Positions 6,310 to 15,305 of a stretch of DNA of 23,094 bases are shown here, in pieces. Made by a program: the position numbers and the translations under genes. The notes beneath the pieces are model-generated. The model had not been told where the DNA came from. It did not search any database and worked only from the letters and a program-made list of their open reading frames with translations. The stretch spans positions 1 through 23,094 of the forward strand of contig JAIVHR010000165.1 of assembly GCA_020200935.1 (NCBI GenBank), given 5' to 3'. Numbering within the stretch: position 1 is the first letter of the stretch; the number at the start of each line of letters is the position of its first letter. Origin of the DNA: Sphingomonadales bacterium. GTDB taxonomy: Bacteria; Pseudomonadota; Alphaproteobacteria; Sphingomonadales; Sphingomonadaceae.

Positions 6310-6711
6310 ATGCCCATGCCCCGAATATTCGCCTTCGCCGCTCTGGCTATCGCGCTTGCCGGCTGCGCCGCCCAGCAGAGCGCGCTCGAGGACGAAATCG
6401 AGCCCTGGGAGCAAGCCCGCGTCGTCGGCGAGGCCGAAAGCTGCGTTTCCCTCACCCGCATTCGCGACACGATCGTCCGCGACGACCGCACGATCGATTT
6501 CGAGATGGTCGGCGGCGAGACCTACCGCAACACCCTGCCCGCGCCGTGCCCCGGCCTCCGCGCCGAGCGCAGCTTCGCCTACGAGACGAGCCTGAGCCGG
6601 CTGTGTTCGACCGATATCATCACCGTGCTGCGCCAGCCGATCAGCGCCGGGGCGAACGGCCCGCGCTGCGGCCTCGGCGCCTTCGTCCCGGTCGAGCTTC
6701 CGAACGGCTAG
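6310..6711 (+). CDS. Small lipoprotein, DUF6491-like
   Basis: Protein of 133 aa with a lipoprotein signal peptide: MPMPRIFAFAALAIALAGC, lipobox LAGC, lipidated Cys19. The mature part contains CVSLTRIRDTIVRDDRTIDF, then a GGETYRNTLPAPCPGL segment and LCSTDIITVL. That order resembles the DUF6491 family of short exported proteins common in sphingomonads; the assignment is from memory of the pattern. Four mature cysteines could form disulfides. A purine-rich GAGGAGAGGA lies upstream of the ATG, 15 bp after nth. The function is unknown; it may be read from the dapB-nth transcript. Confidence 0.8.
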   Translation: MPMPRIFAFAALAIALAGCAAQQSALEDEIEPWEQARVVGEAESCVSLTRIRDTIVRDDRTIDFEMVGGETYRNTLPAPCPGLRAERSFAYETSLSRLCSTDIITVLRQPISAGANGPRCGLGAFVPVELPNG

Positions 6712-6765
6712 GGGCTAGCGGCGGCGCGCGCACCCTGCTAGGCGCTTCGCGCGCAATCGTGTTTG

Positions 6766-6842
<77 letters not shown>

Positions 6843-6868
6843 TACGGTCTTGTAAATGAAATCTCGTG

Positions 6869-7855
6869 CTATTTGCGAGGTCCTTGAGACGGAAACAGAG
6901 CCACGACGTTGCTCTCGGGCGCTACGCTCCGGCATTCATCCGGGTGGACGAACTCATCAGCAAAATAGGGATAGACTTGCGGGTCGAATGCGGCCTTGAG
7001 CCAGTCGATCGCCGTACGAATGACGGGGCTATGCTTCGCTTCGCGATGATAAAAATACTGCATGTCAAACTTGATGGGCACGCCGAGATCGACCATCCGC
7101 AGGTGATCGGTCAGGTGTGAAATGTATGTCGGCATAAAGCCGATGCCGCGGCCGGCGCTGACCGCATAATAATGCGCCAGGCTGGAATTCGTGCGAAAGC
7201 GAATGAAGGAATCGCCGCCGGCCTTGCCGATGAAAAACTCGCGCAGCTGGGAGTTGAAACCCGGTGCGACCTGTTCGATGAAATGATGGTCCCGCAAATC
7301 TTCGGGCTTTTTTGGAACGCCGTGCTTTCGGAAATATCGCTCCGTACCATAGCATCGCATGTGCAGTGTCCCGATGCGCGCGACAATCAGGTCCGGATCG
7401 GACGGCTGGATGTAGGTCAAACCGACATCGGCCCGGTCGCTGTGGGCATGCGCGAGATCATAATCGCAGTGCAGCGAGACAACCAATTGGGGGAGTTGCG
7501 CCTGAAGCGTGCTGAACAGAGGCGACAGCCAGACCGCGCCGACCGCTTCGCCCGCTGAGATGGTCAACTGGCCGGGATGGGTGAGCACCTCCTGCGCGTC
7601 ACCGATCCCACCTTTGGCCGCGTCCATTACCTTCTGCATCAGCCTGCGCATCCTCGCTCCGGCGGGGGTCAGCTCGACCCCGCCCTGGCGCCGCCAGAAT
7701 AGCGGGCCGCCGGCCATATTCTCCAGCCGATCCAGTCGGTATCGGAGGGTACTTACGGGAATCGAAAGCGCATCTGCGGCCCCGCGAATGCTGCCCTCAG
7801 CCGCCAAGATCAAATACCAGCGGGCATCCTCAAGCCTCAGCTTCAGGTCATCCAT
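6869..7855 (-). CDS. LysR-type transcriptional regulator
   Basis: LTTR of 328 aa. The N-terminal winged helix-turn-helix is [39 protein letters not shown] (about residues 8-46), then [19 protein letters not shown] and the linker helix. The effector-binding domain begins at [20 protein letters not shown]. The ATG at 7855 is chosen because it places the HTH at the usual distance from the N-terminus; the frame stays open further upstream without family similarity. The gene starts its 3' end 26 bp past tRNA-Arg and looks less GC-rich than its neighbours. The only divergent candidate target is the 57-aa ORF at 7986. The effector is unknown. Confidence 0.9.
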   Translation of the reverse strand: MDDLKLRLEDARWYLILAAEGSIRGAADALSIPVSTLRYRLDRLENMAGGPLFWRRQGGVELTPAGARMRRLMQKVMDAAKGGIGDAQEVLTHPGQLTISAGEAVGAVWLSPLFSTLQAQLPQLVVSLHCDYDLAHAHSDRADVGLTYIQPSDPDLIVARIGTLHMRCYGTERYFRKHGVPKKPEDLRDHHFIEQVAPGFNSQLREFFIGKAGGDSFIRFRTNSSLAHYYAVSAGRGIGFMPTYISHLTDHLRMVDLGVPIKFDMQYFYHREAKHSPVIRTAIDWLKAAFDPQVYPYFADEFVHPDECRSVAPESNVVALFPSQGPRK

Positions 7856-7985
7856 GCATCCGGCCGCCCGGTCGAACTTCGCCCATACTGGTCCAAACTT
7901 CCCTCCATCACAACGGAGACGAATCCTGCTTAACGGCAAAATCACCAACCCGAAATCGAAGGACGCCTGCAACGGGAATCCGGCC

Positions 7986-8159
7986 ATGACTCTCAACGAA
8001 CGTATCGCGCTGATGCACAGCGCAATCGACACCGCCGAGGAACTGGATTCCGTAGAACGCTTTCTAGATCCGTATGGCCCGCCGCCGCGCCACGCGGCTA
8101 TGGCCTATCAACGGCTCAGACAGCTTCAAAAGGAAAAAGCCAGGCAACCAAAGAAGTGA
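7986..8159 (+). CDS. Hypothetical small protein (57 aa)
   Basis: Short ORF divergent from the LysR gene with 130 bp between starts. It encodes MTLNERIALMHSAIDTAEEL, then SVERFLDPYGPPPRHAAMAYQRLRQLQ and a basic tail. It looks like a soluble two-helix protein with a Pro-rich turn. There is no signal peptide, membrane segment or recognisable domain, and the ribosome-binding site is weak. The normal-looking amino-acid content and place beside a regulator are the only support. Confidence 0.4.
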   Translation: MTLNERIALMHSAIDTAEELDSVERFLDPYGPPPRHAAMAYQRLRQLQKEKARQPKK

Positions 8160-8288
8160 CCCCTATCCTCAATTTGAAACTTTATGCGCCACTAGCGTTT
8201 TAATATGATATAATTCAGCGAGAAGCCTGGGAAGCTCGCCGTCGCTCATTATCCTGTCGTGTGCGCCAGCCTCCTCGCCGCATCGCCC

Positions 8289-9605
8289 TCAATCCGAGAA
8301 CAGCAGCACCGGCGTCTCCAGCAGCTTTTTGAGCGCCTGGACGAAGCTCGCGGCGTCGTAGCCGTCGACGACGCGGTGGTCGCAGCTGATCGAGAGGTTC
8401 ATCAGCTTGGCGATGACGAGCTCGCCATCTTCGATCGCCGGACGCTCGACGATCTTGTTGGGGCCGATGATGGCGACCTCGGGCCGGTTGATCACCGGCG
8501 TCGTCGCGATGCCGCCCAATGGCCCCAGCGAGGTCAGGGTCAAGGTGCCGCCCGACATCTCCTCGCTCTTCGCCTTGCCGCTCCTCGCCGCCTCGGAAAG
8601 CCGCCCGATCTCGCGGGCGAGCTGCCAGACATTGCGGTCCTGCGCGTCGCGGATGACGGGGACCATCAACCCGTTATCGGTCTGCGTCGCCATGCCGAGA
8701 TGGACCGATCCGTGGCGCGTCACTTTGCCGCCCTCATCATCATAGGTCGCGTTGATCATCGGGAAATCGGGCAGCGCCCGGCAGACCGCGACGATGATGA
8801 AGGGCAGCACGGTGAGCTTGGGCCTCTGCCCACGCGTCTCGTTGAGGTCGGCGCGCATATCCTCGAGCGCCGTGACGTCGATCTCCTCGACATAGGTGAA
8901 ATGCGGGATGTTGCGTTTGGCGGCCGCCATATTCTCGGCGATCCGGCGCCTGAGGCCGATCACCTTGATCTCCTCGTCGGCACGCTTGCGCGAGGCGCCC
9001 GGCGCCCCATAGCCCTGCCCCGCATTGTAGCTGAGAAAGGCGTCGAGATCGGCATGGCGGACGCGATCGCCCTGCTGCGGCTTGACCTCGGACAGGTCGA
9101 CGCCGAGCTCGCGGGCGCGCTTGCGCACCGCCGGCGAGGCGAGGATCGGAGCGGACGGGCTGCTCGGGGGCGGCGGAGCGGATGCCGCTTCCTCCGCCCC
9201 GACGTCGGGCTCTGGCGCGGCCGGCTCGGGGGCGCCGGTGTCGGGCTGGAATTCGGCGATCTCGGGCGCCGACGGCCCCTTTCCGCCAGGCTTTTCCTCG
9301 ACCTGCGCCTTGACCTTCTCGGCGACCGCGGCCTCGGCGGCGAGTTCCTCCTCGTCGGGCAACTCGTCGGTTTCGATCACCGCCAGCACCGATCCGATCG
9401 CCAACATCTCGCCGACCTCGCCGTTCAATTCGACGATCTTGCCGGCGACCGGCGATTCCATCTCGACCGTCGCCTTGTCGGTCATCATGTCGGCGATGCC
9501 CTGATCCTCCTCGATCTCGTCGCCGACCTTGACGTGCCAGGCGACGATCTCGGCCTCGGCTATGCCTTCGCCGATATCGGGCAGCTTGAATTTAAATGTC
9601 GCCAC
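8289..9605 (-). CDS. bkdB: Branched-chain 2-oxo acid dehydrogenase, E2 (lipoamide acyltransferase)
   Basis: E2 core of a 2-oxo acid dehydrogenase complex, moving the acyl group from E1 to CoA; 438 aa. There is one N-terminal lipoyl domain with the lipoylated Lys44 in MMTDKATVEM. An acidic Ala/Pro linker follows, then a peripheral-subunit-binding domain ASPAVRKRARELGVDL (about residues 155-190). The acyltransferase domain has the active-site signature SCDHRVVDGYDAASFV near residue 408. Its start overlaps the E1beta end by 14 bp. The paired E1alpha/E1beta neighbours favour the branched-chain complex; a pyruvate-specific role is less likely but not excluded. No E3 gene lies in the window. Confidence 0.92.
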   Translation of the reverse strand: MATFKFKLPDIGEGIAEAEIVAWHVKVGDEIEEDQGIADMMTDKATVEMESPVAGKIVELNGEVGEMLAIGSVLAVIETDELPDEEELAAEAAVAEKVKAQVEEKPGGKGPSAPEIAEFQPDTGAPEPAAPEPDVGAEEAASAPPPPSSPSAPILASPAVRKRARELGVDLSEVKPQQGDRVRHADLDAFLSYNAGQGYGAPGASRKRADEEIKVIGLRRRIAENMAAAKRNIPHFTYVEEIDVTALEDMRADLNETRGQRPKLTVLPFIIVAVCRALPDFPMINATYDDEGGKVTRHGSVHLGMATQTDNGLMVPVIRDAQDRNVWQLAREIGRLSEAARSGKAKSEEMSGGTLTLTSLGPLGGIATTPVINRPEVAIIGPNKIVERPAIEDGELVIAKLMNLSISCDHRVVDGYDAASFVQALKKLLETPVLLFSD

Positions 9606-10629
9606 TGACGTCCTCCATGGCCTTCTCTATCGCGAGGCGGGTCCTGACCGGCCCCGGGAAATAGGCCCATTCCAAACTGTGCGGATAGGGTGTGTCGAAG
9701 CCCGTCACCCGCTGGATCGGGGTTTCGAGATGGTAGAAGCAGCGCTCCTGGACCAGCGCCGACAGCTCGGCGCCGAAGCCCGAAGTGCGCGTCGCCTCGT
9801 GAACGATGACGCAGCGGCCGGTCTTCTTCACCGATGCCTCGATCGTATCGATATCGAGCGGCAGCAGGGTGCGCAGATCGATGATTTCGGCATCGACCCC
9901 CATCGCCTCGACCTCGGCGAGTACGACATGGACCATCGTGCCATAGGCGAGGATCGTCAAATCGCCGCCCTCGCGCACGATATTCGCCTTGCCGAGCTCG
10001 ATCGCATAATGGCCCTCGGGCACCTGGCTCGCCGGGTGCTTGGTCCAGGGCATCACGGGATTGTCGTAATGGCCGTCAAAGGGGCCGTTATAGATCCGCT
10101 TGGGCTCGAAGAAGACCACAGGATCCGGATCCTCGATCGCCGCGATCAGCAGCCCCTTGGCGTCATAGGGGGTCGAGGGGATCACCGTCTTGATGCCGCA
10201 AATATGGGTGAAGATGCTCTCGGGGCTCTGGCTGTGCGTCTGGCCGCCGAAGATGCCGCCGCCCGATGGCGTGCGGATGACCAGCGGCGCGGTGAAATCG
10301 CCGGCCGAGCGATAGCGCAGCCGCGCGGCTTCGGAGACGATCTGGTCGAGCCCCGGATAGATATAATCGGCGAACTGGATCTCGGCGACCGGCCTCAGCC
10401 CGTAAGCTGCCATGCCGACGGCAACGCCGACGATGCCGCATTCGTTGATCGGCGTGTCGAAGCTGCGCGTCTTGCCGTATTTTTCCTGCAGCCCCGCGGT
10501 GGCGCGGAAGACGCCGCCATAGAAGCCGACATCCTCGCCGAAGACGCAGACATTCTCGTCGCGCTCCATCGACACGTCGAGCGCGCTGTTGATCGCCTGG
10601 ATCATGTTCATCTGGCGAATCTCGCTCAT
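9592..10629 (-). CDS. bkdA2: Branched-chain 2-oxo acid dehydrogenase, E1 beta
   Basis: Beta subunit of the thiamine-diphosphate E1 decarboxylase; 345 aa from the ATG at 10629. It opens with QMNMIQAINSALDVSMERDENVCVFGEDVGFYGGVFRAT, the family's start. It continues with FDTPINECGIVGVAVGMA, the FADYIYPGLDQIVSEAA segment and the C-terminal transketolase domain (LTILAYGTMVHVVLAEVE). The ATG is preferred to the in-frame GTG at 10641 because it overlaps the E1alpha stop as ATGA, the usual coupling arrangement. It pairs with E1alpha as an alpha2-beta2 heterotetramer. Confidence 0.93.
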   Translation of the reverse strand: MSEIRQMNMIQAINSALDVSMERDENVCVFGEDVGFYGGVFRATAGLQEKYGKTRSFDTPINECGIVGVAVGMAAYGLRPVAEIQFADYIYPGLDQIVSEAARLRYRSAGDFTAPLVIRTPSGGGIFGGQTHSQSPESIFTHICGIKTVIPSTPYDAKGLLIAAIEDPDPVVFFEPKRIYNGPFDGHYDNPVMPWTKHPASQVPEGHYAIELGKANIVREGGDLTILAYGTMVHVVLAEVEAMGVDAEIIDLRTLLPLDIDTIEASVKKTGRCVIVHEATRTSGFGAELSALVQERCFYHLETPIQRVTGFDTPYPHSLEWAYFPGPVRTRLAIEKAMEDVSGDI

Positions 10630-11912
10630 CGCGTCTTGCACACCCGGTCGGCGGCCTCGTTCTCGGCCAGCATCTCATCGAGCTGCTCCTTGAGATGCCA
10701 GGGCATCTCCTCGAACACCTCCTCGAACATCGTCTCGAGCGGCTGGTGGAGGCCGTGGCCGAGAATGCCGAGCTTCTCGGATTGCTTGGCCGCCGCCCGC
10801 ACCCGTTCGGTGCAGTCCTTCTCGAGTTCCTCCTGCCGCTCCTCGTCCCATTCGCCGAGCGCGATCAGGTGATCCTTAAGCCGCGCGATCGGATCGCCGA
10901 GCGGCCATTTTTCGGCCTCCTGCGACGAGCGATATTGCGAAGGATCGTCGGAGGTCGAATGACCCTCGGCGCGATAGGTGAAGAGCTCGATCAGGCTCGG
11001 CCCCTTGTTGGTACGCGCGCGTTCGGCGGCCCATTGCGTCGCCGCATAGACCGCCAGCGCATCGTTGCCGTCGACGCGCAGCCCCGCGATGCCGTAGCCC
11101 ACCGCGCGCGCCGCGAAGGTCGTCTGGTCGCCGCCGGCAAAGCCGGCAAAGCTCGAGATCGCCCACTGGTTGTTGACGACGTTCAATATCACCGGCGCCT
11201 TGTAAACCGCAGCGAAGGTGCAGGCCGAATGGAAGTCGCCCTCGGCGGTCGATCCCTCGCCGGTCCAGGTCGCCGCGATCCGCGTATCGCCCTTGGCCGC
11301 GCTCGCCATCGCCCAGCCGACCGCGTTGGGATATTGCGTCGCGAGATTGCCCGAGATGGTGAAGAAGCCGCCTTCCCTGGTCGAATACATGATCGGCAGC
11401 TGGCGCCCCTTGAGCCGGTCGCCGCTGTTCGAATAGACTTGGTTCATCATGTCGACGAGGTCCCAGTCGCGCGCGATCAGAATGCCCTGCTGGCGGTAGG
11501 AGGGGAAACACATATCGTCGCGCTGGAGGGCAAAGGTCGCGGCCACCGCGACCGCCTCCTCGCCGGTCGATTTCATGTAGAAGCTGGTCTTGCCCTGGCG
11601 CTGGGCGCGGAACATGCGCTGGTCGTAGGCGCGCACCAGCTGCATCGCGCCGAGCATCTTGCGCAGGGTTTCCGCATCTAGCTTGGGGTCCCAGGGGCCG
11701 ACCGCATTGCCGTCCTCGTCGAGCACGCGAACCAGGCCATAGGCGAGATCGCGCATATCGTCATGGCCGTCGCCGATGTCCGGGCGGCGCGTCTCGCCGG
11801 CCGCCGGCACCTCGATTTCCTTGAAATCGACCTCGTCGCCGGGGCGGTATCGGGGCTCCGGCACATGAAGTTCGAGTGGCGCGAGATTGCGCCGCGATTT
11901 GTCGCTACCCAT
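10626..11912 (-). CDS. bkdA1: Branched-chain 2-oxo acid dehydrogenase, E1 alpha
   Basis: Thiamine-diphosphate-binding alpha subunit that decarboxylates branched-chain 2-oxo acids; 428 aa. The ThDP/Mg motif is GEGSTAEGDFHSACTFAA ending in ILNVVNNQWAIS. The conserved loop after it is YRAEGHSTSDDPSQYR, matching the phosphorylation-loop region. The long N-terminal stretch LELHVPEPRYRPGDEVDF is typical of bacterial BkdA1. The ATG at 11912 is chosen because AAGGA lies 7 nt upstream and homologues start here; the frame is open much further upstream through non-coding repeats. It is the first gene of a three-gene operon, with an AT-rich palindrome about 50 bp before its start. Confidence 0.94.
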   Translation of the reverse strand: MGSDKSRRNLAPLELHVPEPRYRPGDEVDFKEIEVPAAGETRRPDIGDGHDDMRDLAYGLVRVLDEDGNAVGPWDPKLDAETLRKMLGAMQLVRAYDQRMFRAQRQGKTSFYMKSTGEEAVAVAATFALQRDDMCFPSYRQQGILIARDWDLVDMMNQVYSNSGDRLKGRQLPIMYSTREGGFFTISGNLATQYPNAVGWAMASAAKGDTRIAATWTGEGSTAEGDFHSACTFAAVYKAPVILNVVNNQWAISSFAGFAGGDQTTFAARAVGYGIAGLRVDGNDALAVYAATQWAAERARTNKGPSLIELFTYRAEGHSTSDDPSQYRSSQEAEKWPLGDPIARLKDHLIALGEWDEERQEELEKDCTERVRAAAKQSEKLGILGHGLHQPLETMFEEVFEEMPWHLKEQLDEMLAENEAADRVCKTR

Positions 11913-11962
11913 CGGACATCCTTGTTGTCGCGAATCCCGTTGTCCCGAATCGCGCATCGTCT

Positions 11963-11983
11963 CCTGTATAATATAATTACAGG
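11963..11983 (-). promoter_or_regulatory. AT-rich palindrome upstream of bkdA1A2B (probable promoter/operator)
   Basis: 21 bp with arms CCTGTA/TACAGG around an all-A/T centre, starting 51 bp upstream of the bkdA1 ATG. The inner part TGTATAATATAATTACA (11965-11981, plus strand) closely resembles the element before parD at 3302-3320. It is the only strongly AT-rich stretch in this intergenic region, so it likely holds the -10 region or a regulator site. Confidence 0.5.
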
Positions 11984-12252
11984 GCGCGCGAACAGTTCCC
12001 CGGGGGCAGCGCATTGCCCAACCTCTCCCCTCCCCTTCAGGGGACGGGATCAAGGGGTGGGGCAAGAGCCGGCAAGGGCTCGATGCCCTTGTCGACTCTC
12101 CGAAGCCGGACACATGCCTTTCCGGCGACGACCAGCATCCACGCTCGCTCCGCACCCAGCCCTGCCCCTCCCGTGAATGGAAGGAAAATGAAGACGCGAA
12201 TCGTTCACGGTCGGAGATTGAAGCGGGCGGGCGAATCTGCCAGACATCGCCC
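11984..12252. other. Non-coding stretch with degenerate C-rich dispersed repeats
   Basis: The gap between bkdA1 and the META lipoprotein (340 bp with the promoter element) has no credible gene. It holds GC-rich, repeat-like blocks. One has the short hairpin CCCCTTCAGGGG at 12032-12043 within a CTCCCC-rich run that ends in AAGGGGTGGGG. Another, near 12155-12180, is a decayed block of the same flavour (CCCTGCCCCTCCCGTGAATG). These resemble dispersed C-rich intergenic repeats of alphaproteobacteria. No clear promoter for the downstream lipoprotein gene is visible. Confidence 0.5.
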
Positions 12253-13026
12253 ATGCGTAGCCCGCTCCTCTCCGCCGCCCTGTTCGGCCTCGCCGCCTGC
12301 ACCCAACCGGGCACCAACGCCGCGCCCGAAAACGGCCGGGGTCCATCGGACGGCGCGGAGGGCGCGCTCCCCGCACCCGCCGAAACCGCGCATGGCGAAA
12401 CGAGTTGGGACGGCTATCGCGCCGGCGGCAATGAGCCCTTCTGGAACGTCACCTTCAATGACGGGCAGATGGTGTTCGAGCATTTCGACGCGCCCGGCGC
12501 CACCGCGCCGCGGCCCGCGCCCGAAACCACCGCCAATGGCTATCGCTTCGCCGCCCGGGCCGACGGCCAGCCCTTCATCGTCGAGATCGAGCATGCCTAT
12601 TGCGCCGATTCGATGAGCGGCCGGCCCTATCCCGACTCGGTGAAGGTAACCGTCCATGGCGACGGCTTCACCGGCTGCGGCGGCGATACCGCGAGCCTCG
12701 TCACCGGGCCGCCCTGGCAGGTCACCTCGGTCGACGATACCTCGGTCGCCGGATCGCTCGGCATGACCGTGCGCTTCGCCGAGGATGGGAGCATTTCGGG
12801 CTATACCGGCTGCAACCGCTATACCGGCAGTTACGAAGCCGGCGGCGAGGGCATCTCGACCGGCCCGATCGCGGCAACCCGACGCGCCTGCCTCGATCCC
12901 TCGGCGAACCGGATGGAAAGCGAATTCCTGACCGCGCTCGGCGGGCTGCGCAGCTTCTCGATCGAGGACGACGGTAGCCTGGTGCTGGTCGCCGAAAACG
13001 GCACCGAGATCCGCGCACAACGCTAG
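12253..13026 (+). CDS. Lipoprotein with COG3650-like and META (HslJ) domains
   Basis: Exported protein of 257 aa. The signal peptide MRSPLLSAALFGLAAC gives lipidated Cys16, followed by a Pro/Ala/Glu-rich spacer. The first domain (about residues 50-150) has GGNEPFWNVTF, ending in YPDSVKVTVHG and GCGGD, the pattern of the COG3650 putative lipoprotein family. The second (about 155-255) is a META/HslJ domain: PWQVTSVDD, then GSISGYTGCNRYTGSYEA and GPIAATRRAC. META proteins are linked to envelope stress and novobiocin resistance in E. coli; the role here is unknown. No strong Shine-Dalgarno precedes the ATG. A terminator follows at 13159. Confidence 0.85.
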   Translation: MRSPLLSAALFGLAACTQPGTNAAPENGRGPSDGAEGALPAPAETAHGETSWDGYRAGGNEPFWNVTFNDGQMVFEHFDAPGATAPRPAPETTANGYRFAARADGQPFIVEIEHAYCADSMSGRPYPDSVKVTVHGDGFTGCGGDTASLVTGPPWQVTSVDDTSVAGSLGMTVRFAEDGSISGYTGCNRYTGSYEAGGEGISTGPIAATRRACLDPSANRMESEFLTALGGLRSFSIEDDGSLVLVAENGTEIRAQR

Positions 13027-13036
13027 CCCGATTTTC

Positions 13037-13062
13037 GTCACCCCGGACTTGATCCGGGGTCC
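13037..13062. repeat. CCCCGGA-CTTGA-TCCGGGG dispersed palindromic repeat
   Basis: A perfect 7-bp stem (13041-13047 with 13053-13059) with the loop CTTGA, preceded by CGTCA and followed by TCCAG. This is a common intergenic repeat in sphingomonads and other alphaproteobacteria. It lies between two convergent genes, where it may help end transcription from either side. Confidence 0.75.
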
Positions 13063-13158
13063 AGAACCACGAGCGGCCTCGCTGGCGGCTCGAGATGCCC
13101 GTCCCCCCAGTTGCGCACAACCGGACCGTGGGGGCCCTCCACCGCCTTCGGCGGTCCC

Positions 13159-13182
13159 CCTCCCCGTTCCGGGGAGGTTTTT
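13159..13182 (+). terminator. Intrinsic terminator after the META lipoprotein gene
   Basis: The 8-bp stem CCTCCCCG/CGGGGAGG (13159-13166 with 13170-13177), a TTC loop and five T residues (13178-13182). A second small hairpin, ACCGCC-TTC-GGCGGT, precedes it at 13141-13155. It is oriented to stop plus-strand transcription before the convergent peptidase gene. Confidence 0.7.
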
Positions 13183-13207
13183 AGTACCCCGTCTCTCGGA
13201 GCGAGCG

Positions 13208-15098
13208 CTACTCCCCGCCGTCCCCGGCCTCCTCGCCCGGCACCGGGAAACCGCGCTTCCTGAGCAGCGCGTCGACATCCGGATCGCGGCCGCGGAAGGC
13301 GCGATAGGCTTCCTTGCGGTCGCAGATATTCGACCGTCGAGAACCCCTCATTGAAGGTATCGCTGGCCTCGATCCGCTCGACCAGCTCCTGCGGCATCGG
13401 CTCGCCGGTCTCGTTATGGCGGGCGAAGCGGTTGAGGATTTCGGGGGTCAGCACCCAATTCTCGTTCACCTGGCTCGGATATTCGACGAAATCGCGCGGC
13501 GTCCCCGAAAGCCCAGGATAATAGACGTCCTGCAGGAAATAATGGATCGCGTGGCCGAATTCGTGGAACAAGGTCCGCGCGTCGTCGAGGCTGATAAGCG
13601 CGACATCGCCCGGCGCCGGTTCGGTGAAATTGTTGTTGTTCGAGGCCAGCACATTCTGCTCACCGCCCAATGTCTGCTGCGAGCGGTAGGTCGTCATCCA
13701 GGCGCCCGAACGCTTGCCGGTCCGCGCATAGGTGTCGAGATAGAACAATCCGACATTCTCGCCGGTCGCCGAATCGGTGACGACGAAGCTGCGGACGTCG
13801 GGATGGAACACCGGCACCTCGCCGGTATTCTCGGTGAATTCGAGATCGTAGAGCCGGCCGGCGGCATAGAACATGGCTTCGATCATGTTCTGCAGTTGGA
13901 GGTAGGGTTTGATCTCGGCCTCGTCGATATCGTAGCGCGCCTGGCGCACCTTCTCGGCGTAAAAGCGATAGTCCCAGGGCTCGATCGTGATGTCGGCGCC
14001 CTCGGCATCGGCGATCGCCTGCATGTCGGCGACCTCTTCGCGGACGCGCGCGACGGCGGCTGGCCAGACGCGCATCATCAGATCGTTCGCATTTTCGGGC
14101 GTCTCGGCCATGGTGTCGTCCATCCGGTAATGCGCATGGGTTTCGAAGCCGAGCAGTTGCGCGCGCTCGGCGCGCAGCGCGAGGATGCGTTCGATCGTCT
14201 CGTTGGTGTCGTTCTCGCCGCCATTGTCGCCGCGATCGACGTAGGCGCGCCAGACCTGCTCGCGCAGGTCGCGCCGCGTCGAATATTGCAGGAAGGGCTG
14301 CATGTAGGAGCGGGTGTTGACCAGCGCCCAGCCCTCTATTCCGCGTTCCTCGGCGGCGGCGCGCAGGGTGCCGATAAAGTCGTCGGGCAGCCCGGCGAGA
14401 TCGTCCTCGCTGTCGAACAGCACATAGGTCTCCTCGTCGGCGAGCACCTTGTTCGAAAATTCGCTGTAGAGGCCCGCCAGCTCGGTGGTGATCTCGGTGA
14501 GCCTTTCGCGATCGGCGCCCTCGAGCAGCGCGCCCTGACGCACCAGCTGCTCATAGTCGCGCTCGACGAGCCGCAGCTGCTCGGGCGTCAGATCGGCCGT
14601 CTCGCGATTCTCGTAGACCGTCCGGTAGCGCTCGACGAGTTCGGGCTGGAGGAACAGCTGTTGGTAGAATTCGGCGAGCCGCGGACTCCATTCCTGCTGG
14701 ACGGCGCGATATTCTTCGTTCGAAAGGTTGCTCATCGCGACACCGAACATCGGCTGGACCCGGCTCATCATGTCGCCCGCCAGCTCGACCGCCTCGTTGG
14801 TATTGGCGAAGGTCGGCGGTTCGGGATTGTCGATCACCGCCTGGATCTCGGCGCGCATGGCGTCCATCGCCTCCTCGAAGGCGCCGGGGAAAAGCTCGGG
14901 CCGCATCTCGTCCCACGGCGGCACGCCCTCATAGGGCCCCGTCCACTCGGCGGTCAGCGGATTGGCCGAAGGCTGCTCGGCGGCTTGCGCCGTCTCGGTC
15001 GCCGGGGCTTCGCTCGCCATCGTGGCATCTTCCTCCATCGTCGTCGCGCAAGCCGCGAGCGACAGCGCGCTGGCTGCTGTTAAAAGCGTATGACGCAT
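13208..15098 (-). pseudogene. M3-family zinc metallopeptidase (Dcp-like) lipoprotein, frameshifted by a C-terminal deletion
   Basis: An exported peptidyl-dipeptidase-like enzyme. The start MRHTLLTAASALSLAAC is a lipoprotein signal (Cys17), with GGAG 9 nt before the ATG at 15098. About 592 residues are in frame, including the zinc motif TLFHEFGHAIHYFL and the third ligand region NENWVLTPEIL. After GFSTVEYL (about 13323) the frame changes abruptly. The true C-terminus DRKEAYRAFRGRDPDVD continues in another frame from 13321 to a TAG at 13208-13210. The segment normally between them, which carries the substrate-binding HIF/SAGYYSYLWA-type loop, is missing (I estimate 60-100 residues). The unshifted frame runs on to 13038 through intergenic repeats. 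Function is probably lost unless this is an assembly error. Confidence 0.85.
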
Positions 15099-15305
15099 GA
15101 TTTGGCTCCATCTCGTCTGTGTGAGGACGGCCGGGAAGGCGCCGGGCGCGAGGCCGTGCTGTCCGATGCGCATTCCCTAGGAAATATTCCGGCGCCACGA
15201 AAGCCGTTTCTTGGCCGCAACCACCCGCCGAACTCCTGCCGGCTCATTAACTATTGATCAAAGCCTTTGGGATTAAAAGGCGCGCATCGCGGGTGGCGGA
15301 GCAAT

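Noticed and set aside
8199-8215. TATAAT at 8206-8211 as a promoter
   Set aside because: It is a good -10 hexamer by sequence, but no -35 at proper spacing and no gene follows on the plus strand. It lies between the ends of two genes and is probably chance in an AT-rich spacer.
12018-12070. Hairpin near CCCCTTCAGGGG as a terminator or attenuator
   Set aside because: There is no T-tract on either strand and it lies upstream of both flanking genes. It fits better as a dispersed C-rich repeat.
13314-15083. Long plus-strand ORF of 589 codons opposite the M3 peptidase
   Set aside because: It is antisense to a recognisable peptidase, with Arg/Leu/Gly-rich composition and no domain; long antisense frames are expected in GC-rich DNA. 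The same applies to frames at 8259-9608, 9529-10872, 10695-11681, 18252-19523 and 21961-23052.
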